Assembly (NCBI GenBank): GCA_031292565.1
Contig: JARLGW010000012.1
Coordinates: 186,001-250,000 of the forward strand
From: Paludibacteraceae bacterium
GTDB taxonomy: Bacteria > Bacteroidota > Bacteroidia > Bacteroidales > Paludibacteraceae
Direction: 5' to 3'
DNA length: 64,000 nucleotides
How positions within the stretch are numbered: position 1 is the first letter of the stretch; each line of letters begins with the position of its first letter. Below the pieces are notes generated by a model that saw nothing but the letters and a program-made list of their open reading frames with translations, ran no database searches and was not told the origin of the DNA. The position numbers and the translations under genes are program-made. Of the stretch, positions 18,856-27,679 are shown in pieces.

Positions 18856-19416
18856 ATGAAGCTATACATCAAAAATATGGTTTGTGACCGATGCAAAATG
18901 GTTGTGCAATCGGAATTTGACAAATTAGGCATTCAGCTTCATTCGGTTGAACTGGGAGAGGTGGATACTGTTTCCGAAGTAGATTCCATTCAAAAGGAGC
19001 AGCTTTCGGATGGATTAAGTGCGGTTGGTTTTGAATTGATTGATGACAAACGTGCACGAGTGGTAAATAAAATTAAGTCGCTCATTATTGAATCTATTTA
19101 TAACACCGACGGGTTGCTAAAGGTAAACCTGTCGGCCTACCTCTCTGATATATTGCATCAGGATTACTCCACCCTAAGCAAACTTTTTTCGGAGATAGAA
19201 AATACCACTATCGAGAAATACTACATATCGCAAAAAGTGGAACGGGTAAAAGAATTACTTACCTACGACGAACTAACTTTGAGCGAAATAGCCCTAAAAC
19301 TAGATTACAGCAGCACCGCTTATTTGAGTAAACAATTTAAGGACGTAATGGGCATTACCCCAAGTGAGTACAAGAAATTGCAACTCAAAGGCCGCAAAAC
19401 GTTGGATTCGCTATAA
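18856..19416 (+). CDS. AraC-type transcriptional regulator with HMA-like N-terminus
   Basis: 186 aa. The N-terminal ~65 residues start MKLYIKNMVCDRCKMVV, an MxCxxC metal-binding loop in a ferredoxin-like (HMA-like) context. The C-terminal half is an AraC HTH: LTLSEIALKLDYSSTAYLSKQFKDV then GITPSEYKK. It is likely a metal- or thiol-responsive regulator. Its neighbour 91 bases downstream is an HMA-containing permease, which it plausibly controls. The promoter region carries two palindromes. The HMA assignment rests on the CxxC and length only and is less certain than the HTH. Confidence 0.82.
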   Translation: MKLYIKNMVCDRCKMVVQSEFDKLGIQLHSVELGEVDTVSEVDSIQKEQLSDGLSAVGFELIDDKRARVVNKIKSLIIESIYNTDGLLKVNLSAYLSDILHQDYSTLSKLFSEIENTTIEKYYISQKVERVKELLTYDELTLSEIALKLDYSSTAYLSKQFKDVMGITPSEYKKLQLKGRKTLDSL

Positions 19417-19446
19417 TCTTATAAAATTCACCCAAAATTTCGTAAC

Positions 19447-19463
19447 ATTTTCCACTGGAAAAT
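19447..19463. promoter_or_regulatory. Operator-like palindrome before the HMA permease
   Basis: ATTTTCCACTGGAAAAT, a perfect 8-1-8 palindrome, lies 3 bases upstream of the -7-like GAACTTTG (19467-19474). The same TTTCCA-n-TGGAAA core occurs upstream of the MarR gene at 39418-39430. Confidence 0.65.
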
Positions 19464-19507
19464 AAAGAACTTTGTAGAGTATTATTTACTTAAAAATAAA
19501 ACTCAAG

Positions 19508-20746
19508 ATGATGAATTATATTTTGCCATTTATCAGTCTGCTGAACGAAATGTCGCCCTATCTTCTGTTTGGCTTTTTAATTGCCGGGGTACTCAAGGTA
19601 TTTGTGCCCAAGGAAAAATACATCAATCATATAGCCAAACCCAATTTTCGTTCCGTTATGTGGTCGGCATTGGCCGGGGTGCCGCTACCGTTGTGTTCGT
19701 GTGGCGTAATTCCCACCGCCATGTCTTTGCGCAAAGAGGGAGCTAGTAAAGGTGCCACCGTGGCATTTCTTATTTCCACTCCGCAAACGGGGGTTGATAG
19801 CATTGCCGCCACTTATTCGCTGTTGGGATTGCCATTTGCGTTGCTTCGTCCTATCATCGCTTTTGTTACGGGTATTCTGGGTGGAGTGGCCACTAATAAA
19901 CTGGACAAAACGACTTCGTCCGATGTGCTACCCACGGAAGACGACGAGGCGGATTATAAAGAAAAAAACAAGTTGTTGCGAGTGCTGCACTACGGTTTCG
20001 TGGAAATGATACAAGATATAGGCAAGTGGCTGATAATAGGTATTATTGCCGCCGGGCTGATAGCCATTTTTATCCCCGACAGCTTTTTTGCCGCGTATCT
20101 TCACAACCCGTTGCTCAATATGTTTATCGTGTTGGCTATCTCGGTGCCCATGTATATATGTGCCACGGGGTCTATCCCCCTGGCTGCCGTGCTGATGATG
20201 AAAGGTTTATCGCCCGGAGCTGCCTTGGTGCTTTTGATGGCCGGGCCTGCTACTAACGTGGCCACCATTACCGTGGTGGGCAAAGTGCTGGGCCGGAAAA
20301 CATTGGCTATTTATTTAGGGAGCATCGTGTTGGGTTCGATGGCTTTTGGCCTGATGATAGATTACCTGTTTCCCGCTTCATGGTTCAGCATGGGGCTGAT
20401 GAATCACGACATGATGCACGCTCATCATCACGATGGCTTTTCGCTTGTAAAAGAGGTATCATCTATTTTATTGGTGGGGTTGATTATTAACGCGTTTTTA
20501 CAAAAATATTTGTATTCTTTACGGCTTAAAAAATTAGCAACTATGGCACAAGTGTATAAAATTGGTGGCATGACCTGCAATCATTGCAAAGCCACTGTGG
20601 AAAAAAATTTGGCAAAGGTAAACGGAGTAACTTCCGTACAAGTGGATTTGGAAAAAGCCTTGGCTTACGTAGAGGGGACCCCATCGGACACCGATGTGCA
20701 AAAACTGGTGGATGAATTGGGCTACGAGTATAAAGGAAAGGAATAA
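19508..20746 (+). CDS. ArsP_1/SO_0444-family permease with C-terminal HMA domain
   Basis: 412 aa. There are about eight membrane helices in two halves (ArsP_1/DUF318 permease), with PLCSCGVIPTAMSLRKEGAS and ISTPQTGVDSI in the first half and GSIPLAAVLMMKGLSPGAAL with LMAGPATN in the second. A His-rich loop (NHDMMHAHHHDG) follows. The C-terminal ~70 residues are an HMA domain with GGMTCNHCKATVEK. SO_0444-type members are annotated as Cu/Zn efflux transporters; relatives (ArsP) export trivalent organoarsenicals. The ATG at 19511 is an alternative start. It is preceded by a TTTTCCA-c-TGGAAAA palindrome and by the AraC/HMA regulator. Confidence 0.9.
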   Translation: MMNYILPFISLLNEMSPYLLFGFLIAGVLKVFVPKEKYINHIAKPNFRSVMWSALAGVPLPLCSCGVIPTAMSLRKEGASKGATVAFLISTPQTGVDSIAATYSLLGLPFALLRPIIAFVTGILGGVATNKLDKTTSSDVLPTEDDEADYKEKNKLLRVLHYGFVEMIQDIGKWLIIGIIAAGLIAIFIPDSFFAAYLHNPLLNMFIVLAISVPMYICATGSIPLAAVLMMKGLSPGAALVLLMAGPATNVATITVVGKVLGRKTLAIYLGSIVLGSMAFGLMIDYLFPASWFSMGLMNHDMMHAHHHDGFSLVKEVSSILLVGLIINAFLQKYLYSLRLKKLATMAQVYKIGGMTCNHCKATVEKNLAKVNGVTSVQVDLEKALAYVEGTPSDTDVQKLVDELGYEYKGKE

Positions 20747-20752
20747 TAATAT

Positions 20753-20784
20753 CTCCCTAGCCCTTTTTAGGGGGCGGGGGGGAG
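20753..20784. repeat. G-rich CCCTTTTTAGGGG repeat overlapping the dusB 3' end
   Basis: CTCCC...GGGAG arms with an inner GCCC/GGGC stem lie between two convergent genes. The dusB stop codon and last residues (PPAP) are encoded inside it. It resembles the CCCCTTTAGGGG units at 50024 and 52772. Confidence 0.6.
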
Positions 20785-21750
20785 CGTTATTCCATCCATA
20801 ATGCTGAACAAATCGTCCAACTTCTCAGCTCGTAGCATAGCAATGCGGGTATCCCGAAAATTTGGAATGCCTTTAAATAAAGGGGTGGCTGCCAAATGCC
20901 GGCGACTGTGGATAATGCCCCGTCGTTCGTCGAGCCATTCAACGCTATTCAGCACATGCTGTTTGATAATGCGCATTTGCTCCTCAAAAGGAAGTGGATC
21001 CATATTTTCGCCCGTTTGTAAATAGTGTTTTACTTCTTTAAAAATCCAGGGCTTGCCTATCGAGCCCCGGCCTATCATCACGGCATCCACGCCATATTTA
21101 TCAAAACATTCTTTAGCACGTTCGGGGGTGGTAACGTCGCCGTTGCCAATAATCGGGATGTGCATGCGGGGGTTGTTTTTCACCTCACCAATCAGCGTCC
21201 AGTCAGCATCCCCTTTGTACATCTGTGCACGCGTACGTCCATGAATGGTAAGAGCTGCTATACCACAGTCCTGAAGCTTTTCGGCCAGGTCAACAATCAC
21301 CTTGTTATCATCGTCCCAACCCAAACGGGTTTTCACCGTAACGGGGAGCTTTACCGCGTCCACCACGGCTTTGGTTATTTCCAGCATGCGCGGAATGTCC
21401 CGCAACAGCCCGGCTCCGGCACCTTTCCCGGCCACCTTTTTCACCGGGCACCCAAAATTCAAGTCTATAATTTCCGGTTTGGCGGCTTCGGCAATTTTGG
21501 CGGCTTCGGCTACCGCTTCGGCATCACGCCCGTATATTTGAATAGCCACGGGGCGTTCTTCATCATAAATAGAGAGTTTCTGCTCCGTGCGTTTCACGTT
21601 GCGAATCAGTGCGTCTGCCGACACAAATTCGGTATATACCATGTCTGCTCCAAACTGTTTGCACATCAGGCGGAAAGCTGGATCGGTAACATCTTCCATC
21701 GGAGCTAGAAACAGTGGGTAGGGGTTGAATTCTATATTGCCTATTTTCAT
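20767..21750 (-). CDS. dusB: tRNA-dihydrouridine synthase
   Basis: 327 aa FMN-dependent enzyme that reduces uridine in the D-loop of tRNA. APMEDVTDPAFRLM binds FMN. LNFGCPVKKVAGKGAGAGLLRD includes the catalytic Cys. KTRLGWDDDN, LTIHGRTRAQMYKG, GNGDV and IGRGSIGKPW are DusB-type signatures. The last few codons lie in a G-rich repeat, so the extreme C-terminus (LPPAP) may be a recent alteration. It converges with the HMA permease. Confidence 0.95.
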   Translation of the reverse strand: MKIGNIEFNPYPLFLAPMEDVTDPAFRLMCKQFGADMVYTEFVSADALIRNVKRTEQKLSIYDEERPVAIQIYGRDAEAVAEAAKIAEAAKPEIIDLNFGCPVKKVAGKGAGAGLLRDIPRMLEITKAVVDAVKLPVTVKTRLGWDDDNKVIVDLAEKLQDCGIAALTIHGRTRAQMYKGDADWTLIGEVKNNPRMHIPIIGNGDVTTPERAKECFDKYGVDAVMIGRGSIGKPWIFKEVKHYLQTGENMDPLPFEEQMRIIKQHVLNSVEWLDERRGIIHSRRHLAATPLFKGIPNFRDTRIAMLRAEKLDDLFSIMDGITLPPAP

Positions 21751-21819
21751 CTTGTTGCGTTAAGGGAGTACAAAAATAGTTTTTTTTAATCATAAGGAGA
21801 TAAATTGGTTGAAACCTTG

Positions 21820-21827
21820 TAATTTTG
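21820..21827 (+). promoter_or_regulatory. -7 element TAATTTTG of the U32 gene
   Basis: Fits TAnnTTTG, 57 bases upstream of the ATG at 21885; the -33 element is unclear. Confidence 0.4.
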
Positions 21828-21884
21828 CGGGTCGTTATTAAACAATAAGATGCAAAGATGGATAGTCTTTGATTTCAGAAAAAT

Positions 21885-23144
21885 ATGACTAGAAAAGAAA
21901 TCGAAATAATGGCTCCGGCAGGCTCGTGGGAAAGCCTTTCCGCTGCAATTAAGGCAGGAGCCAATTCCGTGTATTTTGGTATTGAAAACCTCAATATGCG
22001 CTCCCGCTCCTCCAATAATTTTACCACGGATGATTTGAAAGAAATTGTTCGCATTTGCAACGAAGCGGACATAAAATCGTATCTCACCATCAACACGGTG
22101 ATTTATGACAACGACCTTTCTTTGCTATTCAAAATTGTGGATGTGGCCAAAGAAAGTGGTGTTTCGGCTATTATTGCCGCCGATGTGGCCGTGATGGCTT
22201 ATGCCCGTGGGCAAGGCGTGGAGGTGCATCTTTCCACCCAACTGAATATAGCCAATGTGGAGGCCTTGAAGTTCTATGCTCAGTTTGCCGACGTGGTGGT
22301 GTTGGCGCGTGAACTCAACATGGATCAGGTGGCCGCTATTTACAAGGAAATTGTGGAGCAACAAATAAAAGGGCCTAAGGGAGAATTAATCCGCATCGAA
22401 ATGTTTTGCCACGGGGCTTTGTGCATGGCCGTTTCCGGCAAATGCTATTTAAGCCTGCATGAAAAAAACTACTCGGCCAACCGGGGGGCTTGCATGCAAA
22501 TATGTCGCCGGGGCTACATCGTGAAGGAGAAGGACAGCGATATGGAACTGGAGGTGGATAATGAATATATCATGTCTCCTAAGGATTTGAAAACTATTCA
22601 TTTCCTCAATAAGTTGTTAGATTCCGGTGTGCGGGTACTTAAGATTGAAGGCCGTGCGCGTGGTGCAGAATATGTGAACACCGTGGTGAGCTGCTACGGC
22701 GAGGCCATACAAGCATATTTGGACAACGCGTATAGCGAAGAGAAAGTGGCCGACTGGGATAATCGACTAAAGCGTGTATTTAACCGGGGCTTCTGGGATG
22801 GATATTATTTGGGGCAACGTTTAGGCGAATGGACATCCAAATACGGCTCCGAAGCCACGGTGAAAAAAGTATATATAGGTAAGTGTACGAATTATTTTGT
22901 CAAATCCGGTGTGGCGGAATTTCTAATTGAAACGTACGACCTTAATAAAGGTGAAGAAATAGTTATTACCGGCCCCACTACCGGAGCGTATGAAGCCAAG
23001 GTGGATGAAATCCGGCTTGATGGCAGTTCGGTGGAAAAAGCAGTGAAGGGCGATGTTATTTCCATTGCCGTAACCGAACGTATCCGCCGCAACGACAAAC
23101 TGTTTAAGTGGGTGGATGCAAGCTTGGTAAAGGATTCGCAGTAA
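21885..23144 (+). CDS. Peptidase U32 family protein (TrhP/YegQ-like)
   Basis: 419 aa. MAPAGSWESLSAAIKAGANSVYFG is the U32 N-terminal signature. MFCHGALCMAVSGKCYLS and SANRGACMQICRRGY carry the four conserved Cys of the RlhA/TrhP group, and LKIEGRARGAEYVNTVV follows. E. coli TrhP and RlhA are RNA hydroxylation factors that use prephenate-dependent chemistry and an Fe-S cluster, so tRNA modification is more likely than proteolysis (inference from family). It ends 48 bases before the DUF4403 gene in the same direction. Confidence 0.85.
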   Translation: MTRKEIEIMAPAGSWESLSAAIKAGANSVYFGIENLNMRSRSSNNFTTDDLKEIVRICNEADIKSYLTINTVIYDNDLSLLFKIVDVAKESGVSAIIAADVAVMAYARGQGVEVHLSTQLNIANVEALKFYAQFADVVVLARELNMDQVAAIYKEIVEQQIKGPKGELIRIEMFCHGALCMAVSGKCYLSLHEKNYSANRGACMQICRRGYIVKEKDSDMELEVDNEYIMSPKDLKTIHFLNKLLDSGVRVLKIEGRARGAEYVNTVVSCYGEAIQAYLDNAYSEEKVADWDNRLKRVFNRGFWDGYYLGQRLGEWTSKYGSEATVKKVYIGKCTNYFVKSGVAEFLIETYDLNKGEEIVITGPTTGAYEAKVDEIRLDGSSVEKAVKGDVISIAVTERIRRNDKLFKWVDASLVKDSQ

Positions 23145-23192
23145 ATGAATAACGAAAAATAATAGTTGAATAATCATAAAAAGTTAGATGTA

Positions 23193-24578
23193 ATGAAATT
23201 GAAATTTTTAATCTTCGGTAGTTTAGCCTTGTTGCTGTTTTCGTGTAAGTCACAGCTAAACACTTCAAAACCCAATGAAGCCTATTTAGCTTCTCAAGTA
23301 GAAAACAAACCTTCAACGGTTTCGTTGTCGGTAGATTTGGACATCCCTCAGTTGGAGAAAAGTTTGAATAACAACCTGAAAGGTTCTATCTATGAAGACA
23401 ATAAGTTGGAAGATGACAACTTAATGATGAAAGTTTCCAAAACGGGGGATATACACTTTGCCGTGAATGGAAATAAAATTGACTGTGTGTTACCCTTAAA
23501 GGTTTGGGTGAAAACAGGGTTCAAGAAAGAATTGTTTGGCTTAAAAGCCGAAAGTTATTATGAAGCCAACGGGGCTTTGACGGCGAACGTGAGTATCGCT
23601 TTTGTGTTGCAAAAAGACTGGACGCTTAAAACGCAAACAACGATTAACGGTTATCAATGGACTCAACGGCCAACTATTCAGGCAGCGGGGGTAACTATTC
23701 CTATTACCACGGTGGCCGATATTACTATAAAATCGTTGAAAGGAAAAATAAGCTCTATAGTGGATAAAAGCATTGACAATAAAGCAGATATGCACAGCAA
23801 ACTGGAGCAAACCTGGACGGAATTGCAAGACCCGATGTTGGTTAACAAGGATTATAATATGTGGCTCAACATTAAACCGTTGGAGATTTATACAACACCT
23901 ATAATAGGTGCCGGCAAACAGCTTCATATTAATTTGGGCTTGAGTAGTTTGATTGAAACGTCGGTTGGAGCAAAACCTGTTGTTGTGGCTAAAAATAAGT
24001 TACCTGAATATAAAGTGGTTAGTTCCATACAGCCTGATTTTTCCATCTATTCAAAAGTTAGCATTACGTATGACAAACTTACCGAAATTGCCAAGAAAAT
24101 GGTGGTTGGGCAAGAGTTTGCACAGGGGAGTAAAAAAGTGCGCATAGATAGCTTGACTTTCTTCGGACAGAATGATTATTTGGTGGTGCAGGTTGCCGTG
24201 TCGGGTTCGGCCAAGGGTATTATTTACTGCATGGGTAAGCTTACTTACGATAATAACACGCAAATGCTTTCGGTAACGGATTTTGATTTTGAATTGAAAA
24301 CACGTAATGTGCTTTTAAAATCGGCTAACTGGTTGTTGCATAAAGAATTTTTGAAGAAGATAGAACCGATGTTGAATATTTCTTTAAAAGATCAAATGGG
24401 TACCATGATTTCCTCCGGGAATAGTTTCTTGAAGAACTACCAAATTCAAAAAGGAGTGTCGCTCAACGGGAATCTGAAGAACGTATCGTTCAATAAAATA
24501 ACGATTACGAAAGATGCCATCGTGGTAAACGGCGAAGTAAGCGGTAACGTGAGAATTGCAGTAGGCGATTTGTTTTAG
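23193..24578 (+). CDS. DUF4403 family lipoprotein
   Basis: 461 aa from the ATG at 23193; the track start at 23166 is a TTG. The signal peptide MKLKFLIFGSLALLLFSC has a lipobox ending at Cys18. The body is beta-rich, with paired similar halves built around long amphipathic strands, as in DUF4403. Function is unknown; TULIP/SMP-like lipid-binding folds have been suggested for such tandem beta proteins, but this is inference. It ends at a strong hairpin shared with the convergent mscS-type gene. Confidence 0.82.
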   Translation: MKLKFLIFGSLALLLFSCKSQLNTSKPNEAYLASQVENKPSTVSLSVDLDIPQLEKSLNNNLKGSIYEDNKLEDDNLMMKVSKTGDIHFAVNGNKIDCVLPLKVWVKTGFKKELFGLKAESYYEANGALTANVSIAFVLQKDWTLKTQTTINGYQWTQRPTIQAAGVTIPITTVADITIKSLKGKISSIVDKSIDNKADMHSKLEQTWTELQDPMLVNKDYNMWLNIKPLEIYTTPIIGAGKQLHINLGLSSLIETSVGAKPVVVAKNKLPEYKVVSSIQPDFSIYSKVSITYDKLTEIAKKMVVGQEFAQGSKKVRIDSLTFFGQNDYLVVQVAVSGSAKGIIYCMGKLTYDNNTQMLSVTDFDFELKTRNVLLKSANWLLHKEFLKKIEPMLNISLKDQMGTMISSGNSFLKNYQIQKGVSLNGNLKNVSFNKITITKDAIVVNGEVSGNVRIAVGDLF

Positions 24579-24605
24579 GTACGAGTAAAGGATTATATAG
24601 ATAAT

Positions 24606-24644
24606 AAGGAACGCCTTCTCGAAACATTCGGGAAGGCGTTCCTT
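24606..24644. terminator. Bidirectional intrinsic terminator
   Basis: AAGGAACGCCTTC / GAAGGCGTTCCTT, a perfect 13-bp stem with T-run, between the convergent DUF4403 and MscS genes. Confidence 0.92.
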
Positions 24645-24647
24645 TTT

Positions 24648-25706
24648 TTATTTGTTCACGTAAACTGTTTGAGTAGGGAATGCAAAATTCAATCCACTGG
24701 CATTGAATTTTTGTAAAACATACAGGTTTACTGCTGATTGCGTTTCCAGAATATCGCTTTCTTTTTTTATAAAATAATAGCAGGTAATGTTTAGTGAAAA
24801 CTCTCCGTAACCGGCAAAGAAAACCAAAATTTTATTTTCAATGGAAGAAAAATTGTCAGGTAAAACTTTAAGTAAATTCATTGCCAATTCCATTTTTTCG
24901 GTGGTAGTGTCGTAAGTCAATCCCAGTTTCAACTCTACCCGGCGTGATGGTTCCTGTGTAATGTTTTCCACGTTGCTATCCACAATCTTGTAGTTAGGGA
25001 TGGTTATCACGCGGCCTTCCAACGTGCGTAAGCGGATACTACGCATCCCGATGTCTTCCACAAAACCGGTAAAGCCCGATACGGCAACCAAATCACCCAT
25101 GCGGAAAGGCTTATCGGCAAAGATGGTAAATCCTCCAAAGATGTTTTTCACCGTGTCTTGAGCAGCCAAAGCAAAGGCCAAACCTCCAATACCCAGACCG
25201 GCTAGCAGAGCACCCACATTTATCCCCGCGTTGTTGAGCGACATGATAGCTCCTATCACCCAAATAATTACGCTTAATGCTTTTTGAATTAACGAGATAA
25301 CGTGTCCGTCCAAATTATTGGACTCTTTTTCGGCCAACGGAATCAGATATTCTCGTATTAAGGAGTTGACCAATCGGGCGGCAAACCACGTGACGTTTAA
25401 CACGATAAGTATTTTGTACACCAGGCTCATGCCTTTGTCAAAGCCGGGGCTTAGATGCAACCGATCGATGCTGAACCAAAAACCGGCCAAAATAATGGCG
25501 GCCACCATCGGTTCCTCCAGCATGTCGATAATAATATCGTCCAAATTGGATTTTGTTTTGGCCGTGAGCTTTTTAAGCACTTTTCCACTAAACCAATATA
25601 AAAGTTTCCCTGCTAGGATAGACGCTAGAATAATTCCCAGCGAAATAACCCAGTCTTTAATGGTGTCGCCGTAAATTTTTTGTAGAAAAAAGTCTCCTGA
25701 ACCCAT
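24648..25706 (-). CDS. Small-conductance mechanosensitive channel (MscS family)
   Basis: 352 aa. There are N-terminal membrane helices (VISLGIILASILAGKLLYWF; a long hydrophobic stretch at ~65-100 and ~140-165). The pore helix is GALLAGLGIGGLAFALAAQDTVKN, followed by FGGFTIFADKPFRMGDLV and the cytoplasmic beta domain GFVEDIGMRSIRLRTLEGRVITIPN. It protects the cell from hypo-osmotic lysis. It lies 22 bases after tsaE and is probably co-transcribed with it. Confidence 0.95.
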   Translation of the reverse strand: MGSGDFFLQKIYGDTIKDWVISLGIILASILAGKLLYWFSGKVLKKLTAKTKSNLDDIIIDMLEEPMVAAIILAGFWFSIDRLHLSPGFDKGMSLVYKILIVLNVTWFAARLVNSLIREYLIPLAEKESNNLDGHVISLIQKALSVIIWVIGAIMSLNNAGINVGALLAGLGIGGLAFALAAQDTVKNIFGGFTIFADKPFRMGDLVAVSGFTGFVEDIGMRSIRLRTLEGRVITIPNYKIVDSNVENITQEPSRRVELKLGLTYDTTTEKMELAMNLLKVLPDNFSSIENKILVFFAGYGEFSLNITCYYFIKKESDILETQSAVNLYVLQKFNASGLNFAFPTQTVYVNK

Positions 25707-25728
25707 AGTCTGTAAATTTAATTTGTAT

Positions 25729-26142
25729 TTAGCTCAACGAAATAACGCGTTTTCCATCCGGCTCTTCTACTATATTTACCGTCGTGCAATCGGGTGGCAA
25801 CAAGTTATCAATTTTTTCAGGCCATTCAATAAAGCAGTAGGCACCGCTGTAAAAATAATCTTCATAGCCGAAGTCGAAAGCCTCTTCCGTGTTGTTAATT
25901 CGATAGAAATCAAAATGGTATATGGAATCGCCCTTGGCACTCAAGTATTCGTTTACAATGGCAAACGTGGGGCTGTTAATTACATCCTTCACACCCAGTT
26001 CTTCGCAAACGGCTTTAATAAAGGTGGTTTTTCCGACACCCATGGAGCCGTAAAAAGCAAATACCCGCTTGTTGCCCATCCGGTTGATAAATTCGCGGGC
26101 GGTATTCCGTATTCCTTCCAGTGATTCAATGGTTAATTGCAT
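25729..26142 (-). CDS. tsaE: tRNA threonylcarbamoyladenosine biosynthesis ATPase TsaE
   Basis: 137 aa P-loop ATPase. The Walker A is GSMGVGKTTFIK, followed by VINSPTFAIVNEY and YHFDFYRI, all TsaE hallmarks. It works with TsaB and TsaD to make t6A37 in ANN-decoding tRNAs. It is first gene of the tsaE-mscS pair. Confidence 0.95.
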   Translation of the reverse strand: MQLTIESLEGIRNTAREFINRMGNKRVFAFYGSMGVGKTTFIKAVCEELGVKDVINSPTFAIVNEYLSAKGDSIYHFDFYRINNTEEAFDFGYEDYFYSGAYCFIEWPEKIDNLLPPDCTTVNIVEEPDGKRVISLS

Positions 26143-26258
26143 ATTTTTTGTCTTTTAGCCAAGCACAAAAATACTCAATGTGAGCGAAAGCTCAAAGCTA
26201 TTTGAATTTCTCTTATAATGAATAAGATAAAGAATAAAAACATGGATGAAAGAAAAAA

Positions 26259-26289
26259 TTTTGTATGTGGATGATTTACATTATTTTTG
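26259..26289 (+). promoter_or_regulatory. Promoter of efp
   Basis: TTTTG (26259-26263), 18 bp, TATTTTTG (26282-26289). It is a clean Bacteroidota promoter, 58 bases before the efp ATG. Confidence 0.7.
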
Positions 26290-26347
26290 CAGTCCCAAGT
26301 TAGGGGATAACTAAAAAGTAACAAACAAATAATAAATATTTATTTTT

Positions 26348-26911
26348 ATGGCTACTACAGCAGATATTAAAAATGGCATGTGTCTTGACATCGACGGTCA
26401 ATATTTTTTCATTGTAGAATTTTTGCATGTTAAACCGGGAAAAGGTCCTGCCTTTGTGCGTACCAAATTGAAGAACGTGATGAATGGGCGCGTGATTGAC
26501 AAAACATTTAATGCAGGTATTCGCATCGAAGAAGTTCGTATTGAAAGAAGACCATATCAATATTTGTATAAAGATGATATGGGTTACAATTTCATGAATG
26601 CAGAAACATACGAACAAATTTCCATTGATAAAAACCTTATTAACGGTGTTGATTTCATGAAAGAAGGAGATACTATTGAAGTAGTTCTTCATGCACAAAG
26701 CGAAACAGTATTGTATGCCGACCTTCCTACTCATGCAATTTTGGAAGTAACTTACACTGAACCAGGTCTAAAAGGCGATACTGCTACCAACACTTTGAAA
26801 CCGGCAACGGTAGAAACCGGTGCCACCGTACGTGTACCATTATTCATCAATGCAGGTGAAAAAGTGAAGATTGACACAAGAGACGGTTCTTACGTGGAAA
26901 GAGTAAAATAA
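26348..26911 (+). CDS. efp: Elongation factor P
   Basis: 187 aa, the standard three-domain length. The loop with the modifiable residue is [16 protein letters not shown], with Lys at the tip. The C-terminal signature is [40 protein letters not shown]. It relieves ribosome stalling at polyproline stretches. It is monocistronic, with a clean promoter and a terminator. Confidence 0.97.
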   Translation: MATTADIKNGMCLDIDGQYFFIVEFLHVKPGKGPAFVRTKLKNVMNGRVIDKTFNAGIRIEEVRIERRPYQYLYKDDMGYNFMNAETYEQISIDKNLINGVDFMKEGDTIEVVLHAQSETVLYADLPTHAILEVTYTEPGLKGDTATNTLKPATVETGATVRVPLFINAGEKVKIDTRDGSYVERVK

Positions 26912-26935
26912 GAATATATTTTTAATTTCGGTACA

Positions 26936-26980
26936 AACAGAAAGTTGTCTTTTTTAAACAGAAGACAGCTTTCTGTTTTT
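26936..26980 (+). terminator. Intrinsic terminator of efp
   Basis: AACAGAAAG...CTTTCTGTT stem continued inward by GTCTT/AGAAGAC pairing, followed by eight or more T. Confidence 0.9.
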
Positions 26981-27073
26981 TTTGTTTGAAATGAAGACCC
27001 TGCCTAATTTGAAATTTTGTATAAAATGGATGTTTTTGCTAAAATTTTACCCGAATTAATGCATTTATATTGT

Positions 27074-27090
27074 ATTTATGTATAAATTTG
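27074..27090 (+). promoter_or_regulatory. argR promoter with overlapping ARG-box-like palindromes
   Basis: The -7 element TAAATTTG (27083-27090) overlaps ATTTAT-GT-ATAAAT (27074-27087). A second inverted repeat, TTTGCAT-N16-ATGCAAA, starts at the end of the -7 element. The A/T-rich symmetric half-sites resemble ArgR boxes, so autoregulation of argR-GNAT-argG by arginine is likely (inference). Confidence 0.5.
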
Positions 27091-27183
27091 CATTTGAATA
27101 AGAATATTTATGCAAAAGTTAAACAGGCTTCACTCATAGATATTTATAATTCGAGGAGGAAACGCAGCCCTTAATTTTTAGCA

Positions 27184-27657
27184 ATGAAAAATAAAAAAAT
27201 CAGACATCAAATCATTACAGAGATCATCAGCAACTCTTCAATAGGGAGTCAGGATGATTTATTGAAGGTGCTTGCCGATAAAGGTTTTTCATTGACACAA
27301 GCCACTCTTTCGCGCGACTTAAAATCGATGAAAGTGGTAAAGCAACCTACCGAAAAAGGGGAGTATCATTATATACTTCCGGCTCAGGGTGTAATGGCTG
27401 AAGGAGAGGCTTCTCCCGAAAATGACAGTTCATTTGTTCAAAAAGGGTTTTTATCCTTGGAGTTTTCGGGCAATATGGCTGTAATTAAAACCAGGCCGGG
27501 CTATGCCGCCGGTATTGCTTCGGATATTGATTCTAAGTCCAACACGGAGTTTTTAGGGTCGATAGCGGGCGATGATACCATCTTGTTAATTATTCGGGAA
27601 GAAGTGTCCCGTGAAACTGTGTTAGAAATTCTTTCGTCAACGATACCCAATATTTAG
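27184..27657 (+). CDS. argR: Arginine repressor
   Basis: 157 aa. The N-terminal winged helix is RHQIITEIISNSSIGSQDDLLKVL with TQATLSRDLKSMKVVK (DNA recognition). The C-terminal hexamerisation and L-arginine-binding domain has IKTRPGYAAGIASDID and GSIAGDDTILLIIRE, with the Arg-binding Asp pair. It leads the argR-GNAT-argG operon. Confidence 0.95.
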   Translation: MKNKKIRHQIITEIISNSSIGSQDDLLKVLADKGFSLTQATLSRDLKSMKVVKQPTEKGEYHYILPAQGVMAEGEASPENDSSFVQKGFLSLEFSGNMAVIKTRPGYAAGIASDIDSKSNTEFLGSIAGDDTILLIIREEVSRETVLEILSSTIPNI

Positions 27658-27679
27658 GGTTTAAATTTTATAAATAGTA

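Noticed and set aside
19713-20283. Small plus and minus ORFs inside the HMA permease
   Set aside because: Other-frame shadows; the permease frame has continuous membrane helices and the HMA motif.
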